From NCBI RefSeq assembly GCF_011378715.1, contig NZ_WTKU01000012.1, positions 54,947 through 118,946 of the forward strand: a stretch of DNA of 64,000 bases, written 5' to 3'. Numbering within the stretch: position 1 is the first letter of the stretch; each line of letters starts with the position of its first letter. Under the pieces are notes generated by a model. The model made no database searches. It had not been told where the DNA came from and saw only the letters and a program-made list of their open reading frames with translations. Of this stretch, positions 37,852 through 47,402 are shown in pieces. The stretch is from Psychromonas sp. SA13A. Its GTDB lineage: Bacteria > Pseudomonadota > Gammaproteobacteria > Enterobacterales > Psychromonadaceae. The translations under genes and the position numbers were made by a program.

Positions 37852-38175
37852 TTAAGGTAACAGGCTGTAAGTTATCATGAATAACTCGTTAGTATTTGGA
37901 TAAATTTTTTGTATTAAATCTTTAAGCGGTTGTAATTTCATTGCTTCTTGTTGAGCATGAAATTCATTAATATCCTCAAACTTTAATGGTGTCACTGATT
38001 CAATCTTTATATTACATACCTTTTGATCTGTTTCTAAGGTAAAGACTTCTACCTCAGAGCCTACGACATAGTGACTCTCAGATTTATCGCGAATGGTAAT
38101 GGTTTTTTCGCCCGATGCGACAGATGGCGTTAAAAACTCAAAAAACGTAATTTTATTAGTTATCAGGATTGTCAT
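37852..38175 (-). CDS. yqfB: N4-acetylcytidine amidohydrolase, ASCH domain
   Basis: The 107-residue ASCH-domain enzyme hydrolyses N4-acetylcytidine to cytidine and acetate in E. coli YqfB. The catalytic trio known there (Lys21, Thr24, Glu74) corresponds, with an offset of three, to Lys24, Thr27 and Glu77 here (SGEKTITIRD and AQQEAMK). Length and order match the family. Cytosolic. Upstream is an EamA transporter gene on the same strand, 55 bases away, so co-transcription is possible. Confidence 0.88.
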   Translation of the reverse strand: MTILITNKITFFEFLTPSVASGEKTITIRDKSESHYVVGSEVEVFTLETDQKVCNIKIESVTPLKFEDINEFHAQQEAMKLQPLKDLIQKIYPNTNELFMITYSLLP

Positions 38176-38230
38176 TATTTATATCCAGTTTTGCGATGCC
38201 TACTGAAGGGCATAAATTGATTATTTTAAG

Positions 38231-39109
38231 TTAACCTTTAAACAGTTTTCTTATCTGCGACCAACGGCTAATGAGCATTGCCATAAAAATGAGGAAACAC
38301 CCAAAAATTTGCCCTAATGTCATCACTTCTCCAAACCACAAAACAGCAAAAATAGCAGCCCATACCGGCTCTAAATTCATGATCACTGCTGCATGACTAA
38401 CGGGTGTTAAGCTCATTGCATACATCTGAAGTAGGTAACGTAAACTGGTTGCGATTAAAGTACTGGCTAAAAACCAAAGGGTAATACTAAAGGTAATGCC
38501 TTGTGGCATTGCTTCAGTGAATAATGACATGATCAGTAATAAAACACCTGCACTGGTTAATTGAATACTGGTGATCACTAAAGCATGCATACGCATTAAA
38601 AAACGAGACAGTAGATTAAGCTGGAATGCGACACCGATAGCAGTACCTAAGAAATATAAGTGAGCAATTTCAAAACTCATACCATTACTTAGTGCTAAAA
38701 AAATCAAGCCTGTTACGGCAACGGGTAGCGCAACCCAAATGCTGGTGGCGGGCCTATCACCAAACATAAAGCGTCCAATAATAGGAACAAAAACAACACC
38801 AAGACAGGTAATGAATGCGCCAACACCAAGGTTAGAGGCTTGATCTAACCCTAATACCCAGCACATCATCGCCAAGCCCATAACGCCACCAATTAACATA
38901 ATGGGTTTAACATCATTCCATTTAAGGTTTCGAAAATAGCGGGGGCCAATTAAGAACAATACAATGCCGCCAATTAAAAAACGCATGGAAACAAAAAATA
39001 GAGGTGTCATTCCCGCTAAGGCTTCTTTAGAAAAAATCCAACCAAGGCCTGCTAAAATAGTCACTAGTATTAAAATCAGTTCTGCTCGGAATGCAAATTT
39101 TTGTTGCAA
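38231..39109 (-). CDS. EamA/DMT-superfamily transporter
   Basis: The 292-residue inner-membrane protein has ten helices in two EamA repeats (MRFLIGGIVLFLIGPRYF in the first). It ends in a short basic tail (SRWSQIRKLFKG). It is not a copy of the EamA protein at 20831. Substrate unknown. Followed on the same strand by yqfB. Confidence 0.82.
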   Translation of the reverse strand: MQQKFAFRAELILILVTILAGLGWIFSKEALAGMTPLFFVSMRFLIGGIVLFLIGPRYFRNLKWNDVKPIMLIGGVMGLAMMCWVLGLDQASNLGVGAFITCLGVVFVPIIGRFMFGDRPATSIWVALPVAVTGLIFLALSNGMSFEIAHLYFLGTAIGVAFQLNLLSRFLMRMHALVITSIQLTSAGVLLLIMSLFTEAMPQGITFSITLWFLASTLIATSLRYLLQMYAMSLTPVSHAAVIMNLEPVWAAIFAVLWFGEVMTLGQIFGCFLIFMAMLISRWSQIRKLFKG

Positions 39110-39255
39110 AATATACCCTTATTTTTAAGGTTGACTGTGTTTGAGTGTTGATAAGGAAGCACATTAGAGTAAACTATTTTTTGCAATAATTCAGTAATAA
39201 AAACACGGTTTTATTTTTTTAATTTACTAATGTTAATTCTGTAGTGGAAGAATTG

Positions 39256-39286
39256 TTGCCAATTAAATCATTTAGTTAATTGGCAA
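39256..39286. repeat. 11-bp perfect inverted repeat
   Basis: TTGCCAATTAA (39256-39266) and TTAATTGGCAA (39276-39286) are exact complements with a 9-base spacer. It lies between the stop of the DUF2157-like gene and the EamA start. The lack of a T tract favours an operator or weak terminator. Confidence 0.45.
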
Positions 39287-39380
39287 TAATCGTATTGAAC
39301 TGTTTCCGATGTTACATTTTATGCTGCTTTATTTTGTACAAGGCAGAGATAAGCTATTAAAGTCCTCTATCGCTTACCGT

Positions 39381-40409
39381 TTATGTTTTTGATGCTAATA
39401 ACTCCGCCAATGCTGTGGGCAGTTTACTTCTCACTTTTTTAGTGAGGATTGGTTCATGTTTTTGCCAAAGAATACCAAAGTAAATGACTAATAAACCTAA
39501 TGCCGTTAAGATAATTGGAAATAACCAACTGTCTTCAAAAATACTAAAGGCTAGGTGAGCTAAATAACCACTAATCCCTATTGCACCAAAGATAACAAAT
39601 ACACGACGAACTAATGTTACGCCTATAACAATCATCAATAAATTAATGCAAAGGTAAAGAAATTTAGATAACTCACTATCTGAATACTGAAGTGACATTC
39701 CGCTCCAAAATGCAATCACGCCAAATAAATAGATCCAAAATGCATAGTCTGCTTTATTTCTCGCGCGAATATCGACCCAGAAAGCTAAACCAATCATCAC
39801 TAATCCACTGATCATTGAAACTAGTTTTCTTAATTCCCAGTTAAAATCACCGCCTGTTAGCATTGCGGTAATATCCATTGATAGGTACCAAAGTGTCACG
39901 GCAATCGGCATCATTAAAAACGGATATTTATATTTCCAAGCTAAAATAATACCGACAACTAATGTGCCTAGCTCCATGTAAAGCCAGTGCCATTGAACAT
40001 AACGATGGTAATCACGATAGACACTGTCGTCAGGCCAAAAGCCTAATGATTGTTGTAGCCCATAGATAGTTAAAGGAGTTAATGCGATCACAAAAGTAGC
40101 ACATATTCCAGCGGGTATTGCATAACCTTTGGCTTTAAACTGATGAGTAAGTTTAATGCCTATCGCTGTGTATAATAAAGCAATTACAGTAATTCCTATG
40201 CCTCCGAAGGACTGCCAGCCTAAATTCATAAAAAGTGTCATGGCACCGATTGCGATCATGCCACCCACATAATAAAGCACATGAGTGAAATCGAATTTAG
40301 GCCCAGAGTGGGGTTGTTTATTGAGAAATTCAATTAATTTTTCTGATTGCTCAAAGGAAATTATATTTTCATTTACAGCATTTTTAAGATCTTGTTTTGT
40401 TAAGTTCAA
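39381..40409 (-). CDS. DUF2157-like multi-pass membrane protein
   Basis: The 342-residue protein has a short soluble N-terminus (LTKQDLKNAVNENIISFEQS) resembling the DUF2157 N-terminal helix pair. About ten to eleven hydrophobic helices follow and a basic C-terminus. No catalytic motif was seen and no function is known for the family. Monocistronic. Confidence 0.65.
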   Translation of the reverse strand: MNLTKQDLKNAVNENIISFEQSEKLIEFLNKQPHSGPKFDFTHVLYYVGGMIAIGAMTLFMNLGWQSFGGIGITVIALLYTAIGIKLTHQFKAKGYAIPAGICATFVIALTPLTIYGLQQSLGFWPDDSVYRDYHRYVQWHWLYMELGTLVVGIILAWKYKYPFLMMPIAVTLWYLSMDITAMLTGGDFNWELRKLVSMISGLVMIGLAFWVDIRARNKADYAFWIYLFGVIAFWSGMSLQYSDSELSKFLYLCINLLMIVIGVTLVRRVFVIFGAIGISGYLAHLAFSIFEDSWLFPIILTALGLLVIYFGILWQKHEPILTKKVRSKLPTALAELLASKT

Positions 40410-40837
40410 TCTAATCTCCCTTGTTGCTATATTTAGCAGTTATATTTTACTACCGTATTTCGCTGTCTATTTCGTTATTAAACTGTGAAGTGAGTTATCA
40501 GTTTATGCCTATTTGATCATTTTTGGATACAGAATCCTACCTTTGATTTTAAAGGCACATACTCCCATGAATTACTATAAAACTGAATGCTGCTAGATTT
40601 AAATTGGTTATAAAACTCAGTAAAGCCAAGTTCGGTGATACTGCTTTAACAGCTCCATCTTAAATTCAATAAAACATTAACAGTAATACTGAGTTAATAA
40701 CAAGGGCAATAAAAGAAAGTAATAACAGGGTGAGTTCTTTCAGGTACTTTTGATGAGTTGGTTGTTATGGAGGCAGTAAGGAAATATATAAAGGGTTATC
40801 ACTTTGACAATGAAAACCCTTTACGTTTTAAATGAAG
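40410..40837. other. Intergenic region with a minus-strand terminator
   Basis: 428 bases without a gene. AAAGGGTT (40790-40797) and AACCCTTT (40815-40822) form a hairpin that on the minus strand is followed by ATATATTT, suitable as the terminator of the RhtB-type exporter gene. Confidence 0.5.
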
Positions 40838-41467
40838 TTACTTTTCTAATAATAACTTAACGGCTAACCCAATTAATACGACACCGGTTAAACGTTCCAT
40901 TATTACTTGCGTTTTACCACCATCAAATCGTTTTTGCGCGGTAACAATCATGCGGCTGATGAATGCTTGCCAACACATTGCAATCGCAAAGTGAATAGCT
41001 GCCATTAGTAATGATTGCATAAATGCAGAATATTCAGGATTGATGAACTGTGGTAAAAAAGCCAGATAAAAGATAGCCGTTTTAGGATTTAAAACGTTTG
41101 AGAGTAAACCTTCTCTAAAACTTTTTGTTAATTTAAAGTTACCCTGTGCTGATAGCTTAGCGGGACCTTTAGTTGAAGCAAAGAAACTGTGTCTTAGTCC
41201 CTGAACTCCTAAATATAAAATATACAGTGCACCAATCATTTTTACTGCTTGGAACAACTGCGGCGATTGTGACAATACTAGTGAAATACCTACCGCAGAC
41301 AAAGATGCATGAAAAAATAATCCCGTACATATACCCAGACTAGTAACAAAACCATCTTTTTCACCGCCACGACTAGTATTTCTAATCACCAAGGTAGTAT
41401 CTAGGCCTGGTGTCATCGTTAAAATAGTAATCGCAATTAAAAACGCTTCAATGTGTAAAATAGGCAT
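40838..41467 (-). CDS. LysE/RhtB-family translocator
   Basis: The 209-residue inner-membrane exporter has about six helices, the motif TMTPGLDTTLVIRNTSRGG near residue 20 and NPKTAIFYLAFLPQF in the middle. These proteins export amino acids or homoserine lactone; substrate not determinable. Its ATG overlaps the TGA of the DUF3087 gene by one base, so the two are translationally coupled. Confidence 0.85.
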   Translation of the reverse strand: MPILHIEAFLIAITILTMTPGLDTTLVIRNTSRGGEKDGFVTSLGICTGLFFHASLSAVGISLVLSQSPQLFQAVKMIGALYILYLGVQGLRHSFFASTKGPAKLSAQGNFKLTKSFREGLLSNVLNPKTAIFYLAFLPQFINPEYSAFMQSLLMAAIHFAIAMCWQAFISRMIVTAQKRFDGGKTQVIMERLTGVVLIGLAVKLLLEK

Positions 41468-41973
41468 CAGTAGTCCGTTAATTGTTGTGGATTATAAAGG
41501 CTCACATCTAAAGTGACTTGATGTGCTTCAGCAAGCTCATTAAGCTTATTTTCAAGGTGAGTTAAGTGGTTAATAGTTAATGTATTATTGTCTAATTGCC
41601 AAAGTTGGCGAGATCCTGCGTAATTAAAGTGTAAAATTTGCATCGCAGTGGGATCACCTTGCTGCGCAGCAGATTCTATTTTTTTCATACGTCGATTAAT
41701 TCTATTTAAAGCTTGTTTTAAATGCCAAACATAAGTGACCTCGTGGAAATAGGCATGGCTTTTAAGTTTATTTAATATAAATAAAAGTGCCCCTGCAGTA
41801 ACAATAACACCCAATAAATTCCAGTAAAAATGACTACCGTCCGGCGAAGGCATTAGTCGAATAAGTAATTGGCTAATACCTAAACTGCCAACAGTAAGCG
41901 TACCAATACAGGCAAAAATGACTTTGTTTAAGCGTTTACGATAGCGCTCTGGATCTATTTCAATAAGTTGCAT
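41467..41973 (-). CDS. DUF3087 family protein
   Basis: The 168-residue protein has two membrane helices (VIFACIGTLTVGSLGISQLL and FYWNLLGVIVTAGALLFIL). A soluble C-terminal part rich in Asn/His/Leu follows (QALNRINRRMKK, LHFNYAGSRQLWQLDNNTL). It matches DUF3087 of marine gammaproteobacteria. Function unknown. It precedes and overlaps the RhtB-type exporter gene. Confidence 0.8.
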   Translation of the reverse strand: MQLIEIDPERYRKRLNKVIFACIGTLTVGSLGISQLLIRLMPSPDGSHFYWNLLGVIVTAGALLFILNKLKSHAYFHEVTYVWHLKQALNRINRRMKKIESAAQQGDPTAMQILHFNYAGSRQLWQLDNNTLTINHLTHLENKLNELAEAHQVTLDVSLYNPQQLTDY

Positions 41974-42277
41974 TCTGGTTATTTATTCCTTTAACAAAAT
42001 GGGCAAACATGGTTATGAAATGTTAATCCTGAATGTGATGAGAGGGATTGACACTGATTATCAACATAGATTACTAACAATAGATTACTGGTATAGGTTA
42101 TTAAGAGTGTGAATAATCGCTCATAGGTTATGTAATGTAAATAATTTATAGTCATTTATAGACAGTAATTTATAAGCAGTTATTCATTGTTAGTCATTGA
42201 TCGCACTGTATTTGTTGCGCTTTATTTATTGTTATGTGTTTATTGATATTTATTACTATGCTTTTATTGCTATGCAC
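41974..42277. other. AT-rich intergenic region with decayed short repeats
   Basis: ATAGATTACT occurs twice (about 42066 and 42080), and imprecise TTTATTG/CTATGC iterations fill 42220-42285. No gene or terminator is convincing. Confidence 0.4.
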
Positions 42278-42754
42278 TTATTGATAGTAGCTTTCCATCC
42301 AGCTTTCTAAAATAAGAGCTGCAGATACACTATCTACTTTTCCTTTTTCAAGCGCTTTAAATCCGCCGCGTTCAAAAATAAATTCTTTAGCGCTTGCCGT
42401 TGTTAAGCGTTCGTCTTGAAAAGCTATTTTTACACCAAAACGCCCAGTTAAGCGATTGCCAAATTTTTTTGCTCTTTGCGTAATAGGTTGCTCGGTTCCA
42501 TCCATATTTAATGGTAATCCTACGACGACTAAATCCGGTGCCCAGTCTTTAATAACAGCTGCAACCGTATCCCAATTAGGAATACCATCATTTGCTTTAA
42601 TGGCTGCTAGTGGTTGTGCAGTCGCGGTGATCATTTGCCCTGTTGCAACACCAATACTTTTTGTACCAAAGTCAAAACCTAATAAAGTACTTGGCACTTT
42701 AGGCTCGTTTGCTGAGGTGTTCTTTTCTTGTTCTGAATCGCTTACTGATGTCAT
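42278..42754 (-). CDS. ruvX: RuvX/YqgF-type RNase H-fold nuclease, 23S rRNA pre-processing
   Basis: The 158-residue protein has an RNase H-like fold with [14 protein letters not shown] near residue 25, [13 protein letters not shown] in the middle and [11 protein letters not shown] with acidic residues of the active site. YqgF acts in 16S/23S rRNA maturation in E. coli; the Holliday-junction assignment is historical. Its ATG overlaps the yqgE TAA by one base (TAATG), so it is translationally coupled. The N-terminal 20 residues before the fold are a polar extension. Confidence 0.92.
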   Translation of the reverse strand: MTSVSDSEQEKNTSANEPKVPSTLLGFDFGTKSIGVATGQMITATAQPLAAIKANDGIPNWDTVAAVIKDWAPDLVVVGLPLNMDGTEQPITQRAKKFGNRLTGRFGVKIAFQDERLTTASAKEFIFERGGFKALEKGKVDSVSAALILESWMESYYQ

Positions 42755-43428
42755 TATGCGTGGCCTACGTCGCTACTTAATTGTGATGGGTCGACGCCTA
42801 AACGTTGTAAGGAAGTATTCCAACGTTGTTCGACCGGTGTGTTAAAAATAATGTCATTTTCACAATGAATGATTAACCATTGATTCTGGTTTATCTCTTC
42901 TTCTAATTGTCCCGAGTCCCAACTTGAATAGCCCAAGGCTACCATATAGTGCTCAGGTGCGTTATCTGTCCCTAAACTAGACAGGATCTTATTCGAGTTA
43001 GACATCATTAATTGTTCATTAAGCATAGTGCTTTGTGATATGTCAGATGTCGGGCTGTGTAATACAAAACCTCTGTCCATGTCTAATGGACCACCTAAAA
43101 AGACGGGGTCAATCAAAGGTGGGCTAGGTTCATGTTCAATGCTTTCTGCATTTTCTAATAACTCTTGTAACGTTAACTTAACCGGGTAGTTAATAATAAA
43201 GCCCATCGCACCTTGATCATCGTGCTCACATAAATAAACAACAGATTGCTTAAAGTATGGGTCTGTTAATGAAGGCATAGCGATTAAAAAATGATTCTTT
43301 AATGAACTTACGATTTCAGTTTGAGTATTATTTTCCAACTGTTTTTCTTGATCTGTTGGTAGGGGAACTGAATGTTCATCACTCATGTCAGAATCAGAAA
43401 AAGGGTTTTTAGTTTTATCTATTGTCAT
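42754..43428 (-). CDS. yqgE: YqgE/AlgH family protein (UPF0301) with N-terminal extension
   Basis: The product is 224 residues from the ATG at 43428, chosen because TGGAGAATCAA places GGAG 7 bases upstream. An earlier in-frame start would add 12 codons without a better site. The domain begins at about 43 ([20 protein letters not shown]) and holds [10 protein letters not shown] and [17 protein letters not shown]. The E. coli protein begins directly at the LQHHFLIAMP position, so about 40 acidic/polar residues are extra here. Function unclear in all members. Coupled to ruvX. Confidence 0.9.
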   Translation of the reverse strand: MTIDKTKNPFSDSDMSDEHSVPLPTDQEKQLENNTQTEIVSSLKNHFLIAMPSLTDPYFKQSVVYLCEHDDQGAMGFIINYPVKLTLQELLENAESIEHEPSPPLIDPVFLGGPLDMDRGFVLHSPTSDISQSTMLNEQLMMSNSNKILSSLGTDNAPEHYMVALGYSSWDSGQLEEEINQNQWLIIHCENDIIFNTPVEQRWNTSLQRLGVDPSQLSSDVGHA

Positions 43429-43607
43429 TTGATTCTCCATCAGGAATGAATATATGCCGGTCACTATTTAAGAGGCAAAAATCAGCAAGCCAAGAAGTGA
43501 ATAGACTTTAGGTATTAAGACTTGTATTTACACCTACCAATACAGGATTAATCTAGTAAACCGCTCAAAAGATCATCATGTTAAGTCTTATCTTGATTGG
43601 TCACATG

Positions 43608-43638
43608 TATATTACCCGCGGTAATCGCGGGTAATATA
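43608..43638. repeat. 13-bp perfect hairpin between gshB and yqgE
   Basis: TATATTACCCGCG (43608-43620) and CGCGGGTAATATA (43626-43638) flank GTAAT. The stem is very stable, has no T tract, and lies in a 256-base gap of an otherwise tight cluster. A processing site or transcription attenuator is possible. Confidence 0.55.
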
Positions 43639-43684
43639 TTCAATCGAATAGCGATCGTTTTGTTGGCCTTAAGTACGATATCTT

Positions 43685-44638
43685 TTAAGCGCCTTTGATA
43701 CGTTTTTCAATTGCATCCATTAATTTGCCGCTGATATTCGTCCCATAAGCATTATCAATTTCTTGAATACAAGTTGGGCTAGTCACATTGATTTCTGTCA
43801 CTTTGTCACCGATAACATCTAAGCCAACAAAAATGAGTCCTTTTTCTTTTAACTTTGGACCAATGGTATTAGCAATATGCCAATCAGACTCAGAAAGAGG
43901 TTGAGCAACACCAGTGCCGCCAGCCGCTAAATTACCACGTGTTTCACCTTTTGCAGGAATACGTGCTAATGCATAAGGCATTGGCTCACCATCAACAATC
44001 AGAATACGCTTATCACCGTCTTTAATTTCTGGAATAAAAGCTTGTGCCATACAGTAACGTTGCTGATGCTCTGTTAGTGTTTCAATGATCACGCCAACAT
44101 TACTATCATTTTCTTTAATACGGAAAATAGAAGCGCCGCCCATACCGTCTAATGGCTTTAAAATTACATCTTTATGTTGTTGATGGAAAGCACGAATTTT
44201 TGCTGCACTTCTTGTCACTAAGGTGATCGGAGTGAATTCACTAAACCAAGCGGTGAATAGTTTTTCATTTGCATCACGTAAGCTTTGTGGTTTATTAACG
44301 ATTAAACAACCTTCGTCTTCAGCACGCTCTAATAAATAAGTAGCGTAGATATATTCTGTGTCAAAAGGTGGATCTTTACGCATTAATACAGCATCAAGGT
44401 CTGAAAGAGGGTGATCTACTGCATCTTCTAATTGATAAAAATTGCCAGCTTCACGTTGTACCGTTAATTTTTTGCTGGTAGCAAAACAACGACCATTTTC
44501 TAGATATAAATCTTTCATTTCTAAATAATAAAGTTCCCAACCACGAGATTGAGCTTCTAATAACATTGCAAAGCTTGAGTCTTTTTTAATGTTGATGTCT
44601 GCGATGGGATCCATCACGATGCCAATTTTTATGGTCAT
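43685..44638 (-). CDS. gshB: Glutathione synthetase
   Basis: The 317-residue ATP-grasp enzyme joins gamma-glutamylcysteine and glycine to make glutathione in the cytosol. Motifs are IGIVMDPIADINIKKDSSFA at the N-terminus, KPLDGMGGASIFRI (ATP) and the C-terminal EINVTSPTCIQEID with metal ligands. Length equals the E. coli enzyme. An AGGAAT ribosome-binding site precedes the ATG. It follows rsmE by 36 bases, the conserved rsmE-gshB-yqgE-ruvX order. Confidence 0.96.
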   Translation of the reverse strand: MTIKIGIVMDPIADINIKKDSSFAMLLEAQSRGWELYYLEMKDLYLENGRCFATSKKLTVQREAGNFYQLEDAVDHPLSDLDAVLMRKDPPFDTEYIYATYLLERAEDEGCLIVNKPQSLRDANEKLFTAWFSEFTPITLVTRSAAKIRAFHQQHKDVILKPLDGMGGASIFRIKENDSNVGVIIETLTEHQQRYCMAQAFIPEIKDGDKRILIVDGEPMPYALARIPAKGETRGNLAAGGTGVAQPLSESDWHIANTIGPKLKEKGLIFVGLDVIGDKVTEINVTSPTCIQEIDNAYGTNISGKLMDAIEKRIKGA

Positions 44639-44674
44639 ATCTATTCCTGTCGTTAATCTATTAAGTAATAAAAG

Positions 44675-45403
44675 CTATGCTAAATCGCCAAAGCGACATT
44701 GCAATGCTGTGATTGCAGTTAATGCTGCTGTTTCTGTGCGTAATACGCGAGGGCCTAATAATGTTTCAGTAAAGTCCAAGTTTTCAGTGAGGCTTATCTC
44801 ATCATCGCTTAAGCCTCCTTCAGGACCAATTAATAAACGCACATGTTTGATATCGTTGGGTAATGTATTAATTGAATATTTTGCGCGAGGATGCAAGGTT
44901 AATTTACAGCAATCAATCTCATATTCACACCATTGTGTTAAAGCTTGTGTTGTATGTATTGTTGGTACAATATTTCTACCCGATTGCTCGCAGGCTGCGA
45001 TGGCTATTTTTTGCCACTGTTGTTGCTTTTTTGCCATCCGTTCTGCGTTAAGTTTTACACCACAACGTTCACTGATCAAGGGAGTTATTTCATTTACACC
45101 CAATTCGACTGCCTTTTGGATCACAAATTCCATGCGGTCACCACGTGAAATAACTTGCCCTAAATGTAAATGAAGCGGGCTTTCATTGTCAGTTTCTTGG
45201 AATGAAAGAATATTCGCTTGGCAAGTTCGTTTTTGGACTTCATGCAGTTGTGTTAAATACTGACCACCTTGACCATTAAATAAGGTAATACTATCGCCAA
45301 CATTTAAACGTAACACGCGAATATGCTGAGTAGCGTCGTCTGATAATGTGATACAGGTGTTTTCGGTCAATGATTGCGGTTCATAAAAACGAGGATTACG
45401 CAT
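44675..45403 (-). CDS. rsmE: 16S rRNA (uracil-1498-N3)-methyltransferase
   Basis: The 242-residue SPOUT-family enzyme methylates U1498 of 16S rRNA. It carries MRNPRFY at the start, IGPEGGLSDDE and the trefoil-knot motif LGPRVLRTETA, ending CRFGDLA. Length equals the E. coli protein. First gene of the rsmE-gshB pair. A reverse-strand frame spanning 44589-45173 is a shadow of this gene and gshB. Confidence 0.95.
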   Translation of the reverse strand: MRNPRFYEPQSLTENTCITLSDDATQHIRVLRLNVGDSITLFNGQGGQYLTQLHEVQKRTCQANILSFQETDNESPLHLHLGQVISRGDRMEFVIQKAVELGVNEITPLISERCGVKLNAERMAKKQQQWQKIAIAACEQSGRNIVPTIHTTQALTQWCEYEIDCCKLTLHPRAKYSINTLPNDIKHVRLLIGPEGGLSDDEISLTENLDFTETLLGPRVLRTETAALTAITALQCRFGDLA

Positions 45404-45656
45404 AAGGTTACTTTTGATTGAAAATAAAAGCTTAGTATAACGCGAAAATTTTTAATATCACTATTGCTAAAGACTGAATTATTACACTTAGTTAGCATAA
45501 CTTATGTTAATCAGTGAGCATTGAGAGTCTTCCTGGGTAACGGGTATAAACTATTGCTAAAGGATATATTGAATTATTACTTCCTTAATATCAATTTAGG
45601 GCAACATATGGGATAATTTTTGCTTTTATTTTTGTGTGATGGTTCAGGAATTTAAT

Positions 45657-46613
45657 ATGTACAGTTCTAAGTTAAAAAGTATAACTACTGACGCTAAGCG
45701 TGGCGTTTATTTCATTGGTACCACCCCTCCCAAACATGATACTGACCTTGAACTTGTTTCTGGTATTGCCGATAAACTAGTAGGGCGATTAGAAGAAATT
45801 GATTACGATGGTTTTATCGTTTACGACATTCAAGATGAAACCTCTCGTATTGATAAACCGCGTCCTTTTCCATTTAGATATACGCATGATTCACGCTTAT
45901 ATTCAAAAATATTACACGATAAAGTCGGTAAGCCGGTGATCACTTATAAAAGTGTTTCACAACGCGATGAAGCTGACTTTTCACGCTGGTTGTCTGATGC
46001 TTGGCATCAGTTTTCAGTGCGGGATATCGTATTGGTAGGCTCGCCATCATCGGACGGTGAAATCAAACTATCGCTTTCTGATGCTTACAAAAGCTTAGCG
46101 GCACATCCTCAAGAGTTTTACCTAGGCGGAGTGACAATTGCAGAGCGCCATGTTGCTAAAGGGGATGAGCATGTCCGTTTACGTGCTAAGCAAGAGCAGG
46201 GCTGTGAATATTTTATTACACAAGCTGTTTATAATGCACAGGCCACCATTGATTTATTAACTCGCTATGCGAGTGAATGCCGACAACAGGGTGTACAACC
46301 TAAACGGGTAATTTTAACTTTTTCTCCTTGTGGCAGTGCTAAAACATTAGAATTTATCGAATGGTTGGGGATTTCCGTGCCGGAAGCAACATCGCTACGT
46401 ATTCTTGAGTCAGAAAATCCACTCAAAGAGTCTTTGCAAATTAGTCGAAATAACTTCGAGCAAATTTTATTAGCGGTATTACCACTAAATATTCCATTAG
46501 GTTTAAATATAGAAAGTTTAACCAATCGCAAAGAAGAGATAGATGCTGCTATATTATTATTTAAACTTCTTAAAGCCACGTTGGATTTAAAACTGGCTGA
46601 ATCACAACTATAA
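45657..46613 (+). CDS. Methylenetetrahydrofolate reductase-like protein
   Basis: The product of about 318 residues has a barrel pattern like MetF but diverges from it: GVYFIGTTPPKHDTDLE at the start, FIVYDIQDETSR, and CEYFITQAVYNAQATIDLL, which resembles the folate-reductase substrate region. It is likely a flavin- and folate-dependent reductase; the reaction is unproven. The ATG at 45657 is preferred over GTG 45636 because AGGAA (45646-45650) gives 6-base spacing. yjjP starts 12 bases after the stop, so co-transcription is likely. Confidence 0.65.
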   Translation: MYSSKLKSITTDAKRGVYFIGTTPPKHDTDLELVSGIADKLVGRLEEIDYDGFIVYDIQDETSRIDKPRPFPFRYTHDSRLYSKILHDKVGKPVITYKSVSQRDEADFSRWLSDAWHQFSVRDIVLVGSPSSDGEIKLSLSDAYKSLAAHPQEFYLGGVTIAERHVAKGDEHVRLRAKQEQGCEYFITQAVYNAQATIDLLTRYASECRQQGVQPKRVILTFSPCGSAKTLEFIEWLGISVPEATSLRILESENPLKESLQISRNNFEQILLAVLPLNIPLGLNIESLTNRKEEIDAAILLFKLLKATLDLKLAESQL

Positions 46614-46625
46614 GTCGATGAAATA

Positions 46626-47402
46626 ATGATCTTGTCAAAGGAACAACAAACAGAAATTACACGGATAGCAGTATTCGCTGGGCAAATTTTACATCAGCAT
46701 GGTGCAGAAAGCCGTTTGATTGAACAAACGACCCAGCGTTTAGGCATTGCGCTTGGGGCAGAGAGTATAGAATTAGCGATTACTCCAGATGCAATTGTGA
46801 TCACTAGCTTGGTTGAGGGGCATTGTGTAACAACCACAAGGCGTTGCGGCGACCGTGGCATTAATATGCAAATGGTTTGTGAAGTACAGCGTATTTGTGT
46901 GATGTTAGAAAAACAGCTAATTGATATAAAAGAAGTCAAAAAACGATTGCACCGTTTAAAACCTTATAAATACAATCGCTGGTTAGTGGTATTAATGATT
47001 GGTTTTTCATGTGCCAGTTTTAGTCATTTCTTTGGTGGTGATCGCGCTGTTTATTGGACTACTTTTATTGCATCCAGTTGCGCAATGGTAATACGTCAAG
47101 AACTTGGCCATCGTCAGCATAACCCTTTTGTTAACTTTGCTTTAACCGCTTTTGTTGCGACTACCATTACTTGTTTAGCCTCAGTTTTTGAAATAGGTGA
47201 AAACCCGAAAATTGCGATGGCAGCGAGTGTATTATTACTGGTTCCTGGTTTTCCTTTGATTAATGCAGTGTCAGATATGCTTAAAGGTTACGTGAATATG
47301 GGTATTGCACGTTGGGTGTTTTCAACATTATTAGCGGTCAGTGTATCGATTGGTATTGTTGCTGCGATAGAATTAACAGGCGTTTCAGGGTGGGCACTAT
47401 AA
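46626..47402 (+). CDS. yjjP: YjjP-type threonine/serine exporter subunit
   Basis: The 258-residue ThrE-family subunit has an N-terminal soluble domain (QQTEITRIAVFAGQILHQHG) followed by about five helices, with LVPGFPLINAVSDML near the end. YjjP with YjjB exports succinate in E. coli; relatives export Thr/Ser. Its stop overlaps the yjjB start by one base. The ribosome-binding site is weak, so translation may depend on the upstream gene. Confidence 0.87.
   Translation: MILSKEQQTEITRIAVFAGQILHQHGAESRLIEQTTQRLGIALGAESIELAITPDAIVITSLVEGHCVTTTRRCGDRGINMQMVCEVQRICVMLEKQLIDIKEVKKRLHRLKPYKYNRWLVVLMIGFSCASFSHFFGGDRAVYWTTFIASSCAMVIRQELGHRQHNPFVNFALTAFVATTITCLASVFEIGENPKIAMAASVLLLVPGFPLINAVSDMLKGYVNMGIARWVFSTLLAVSVSIGIVAAIELTGVSGWAL

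Noticed and set aside
44589..45173. 194-residue plus-strand frame opposite gshB/rsmE
   Set aside because: It is the shadow of two confident genes on the other strand.
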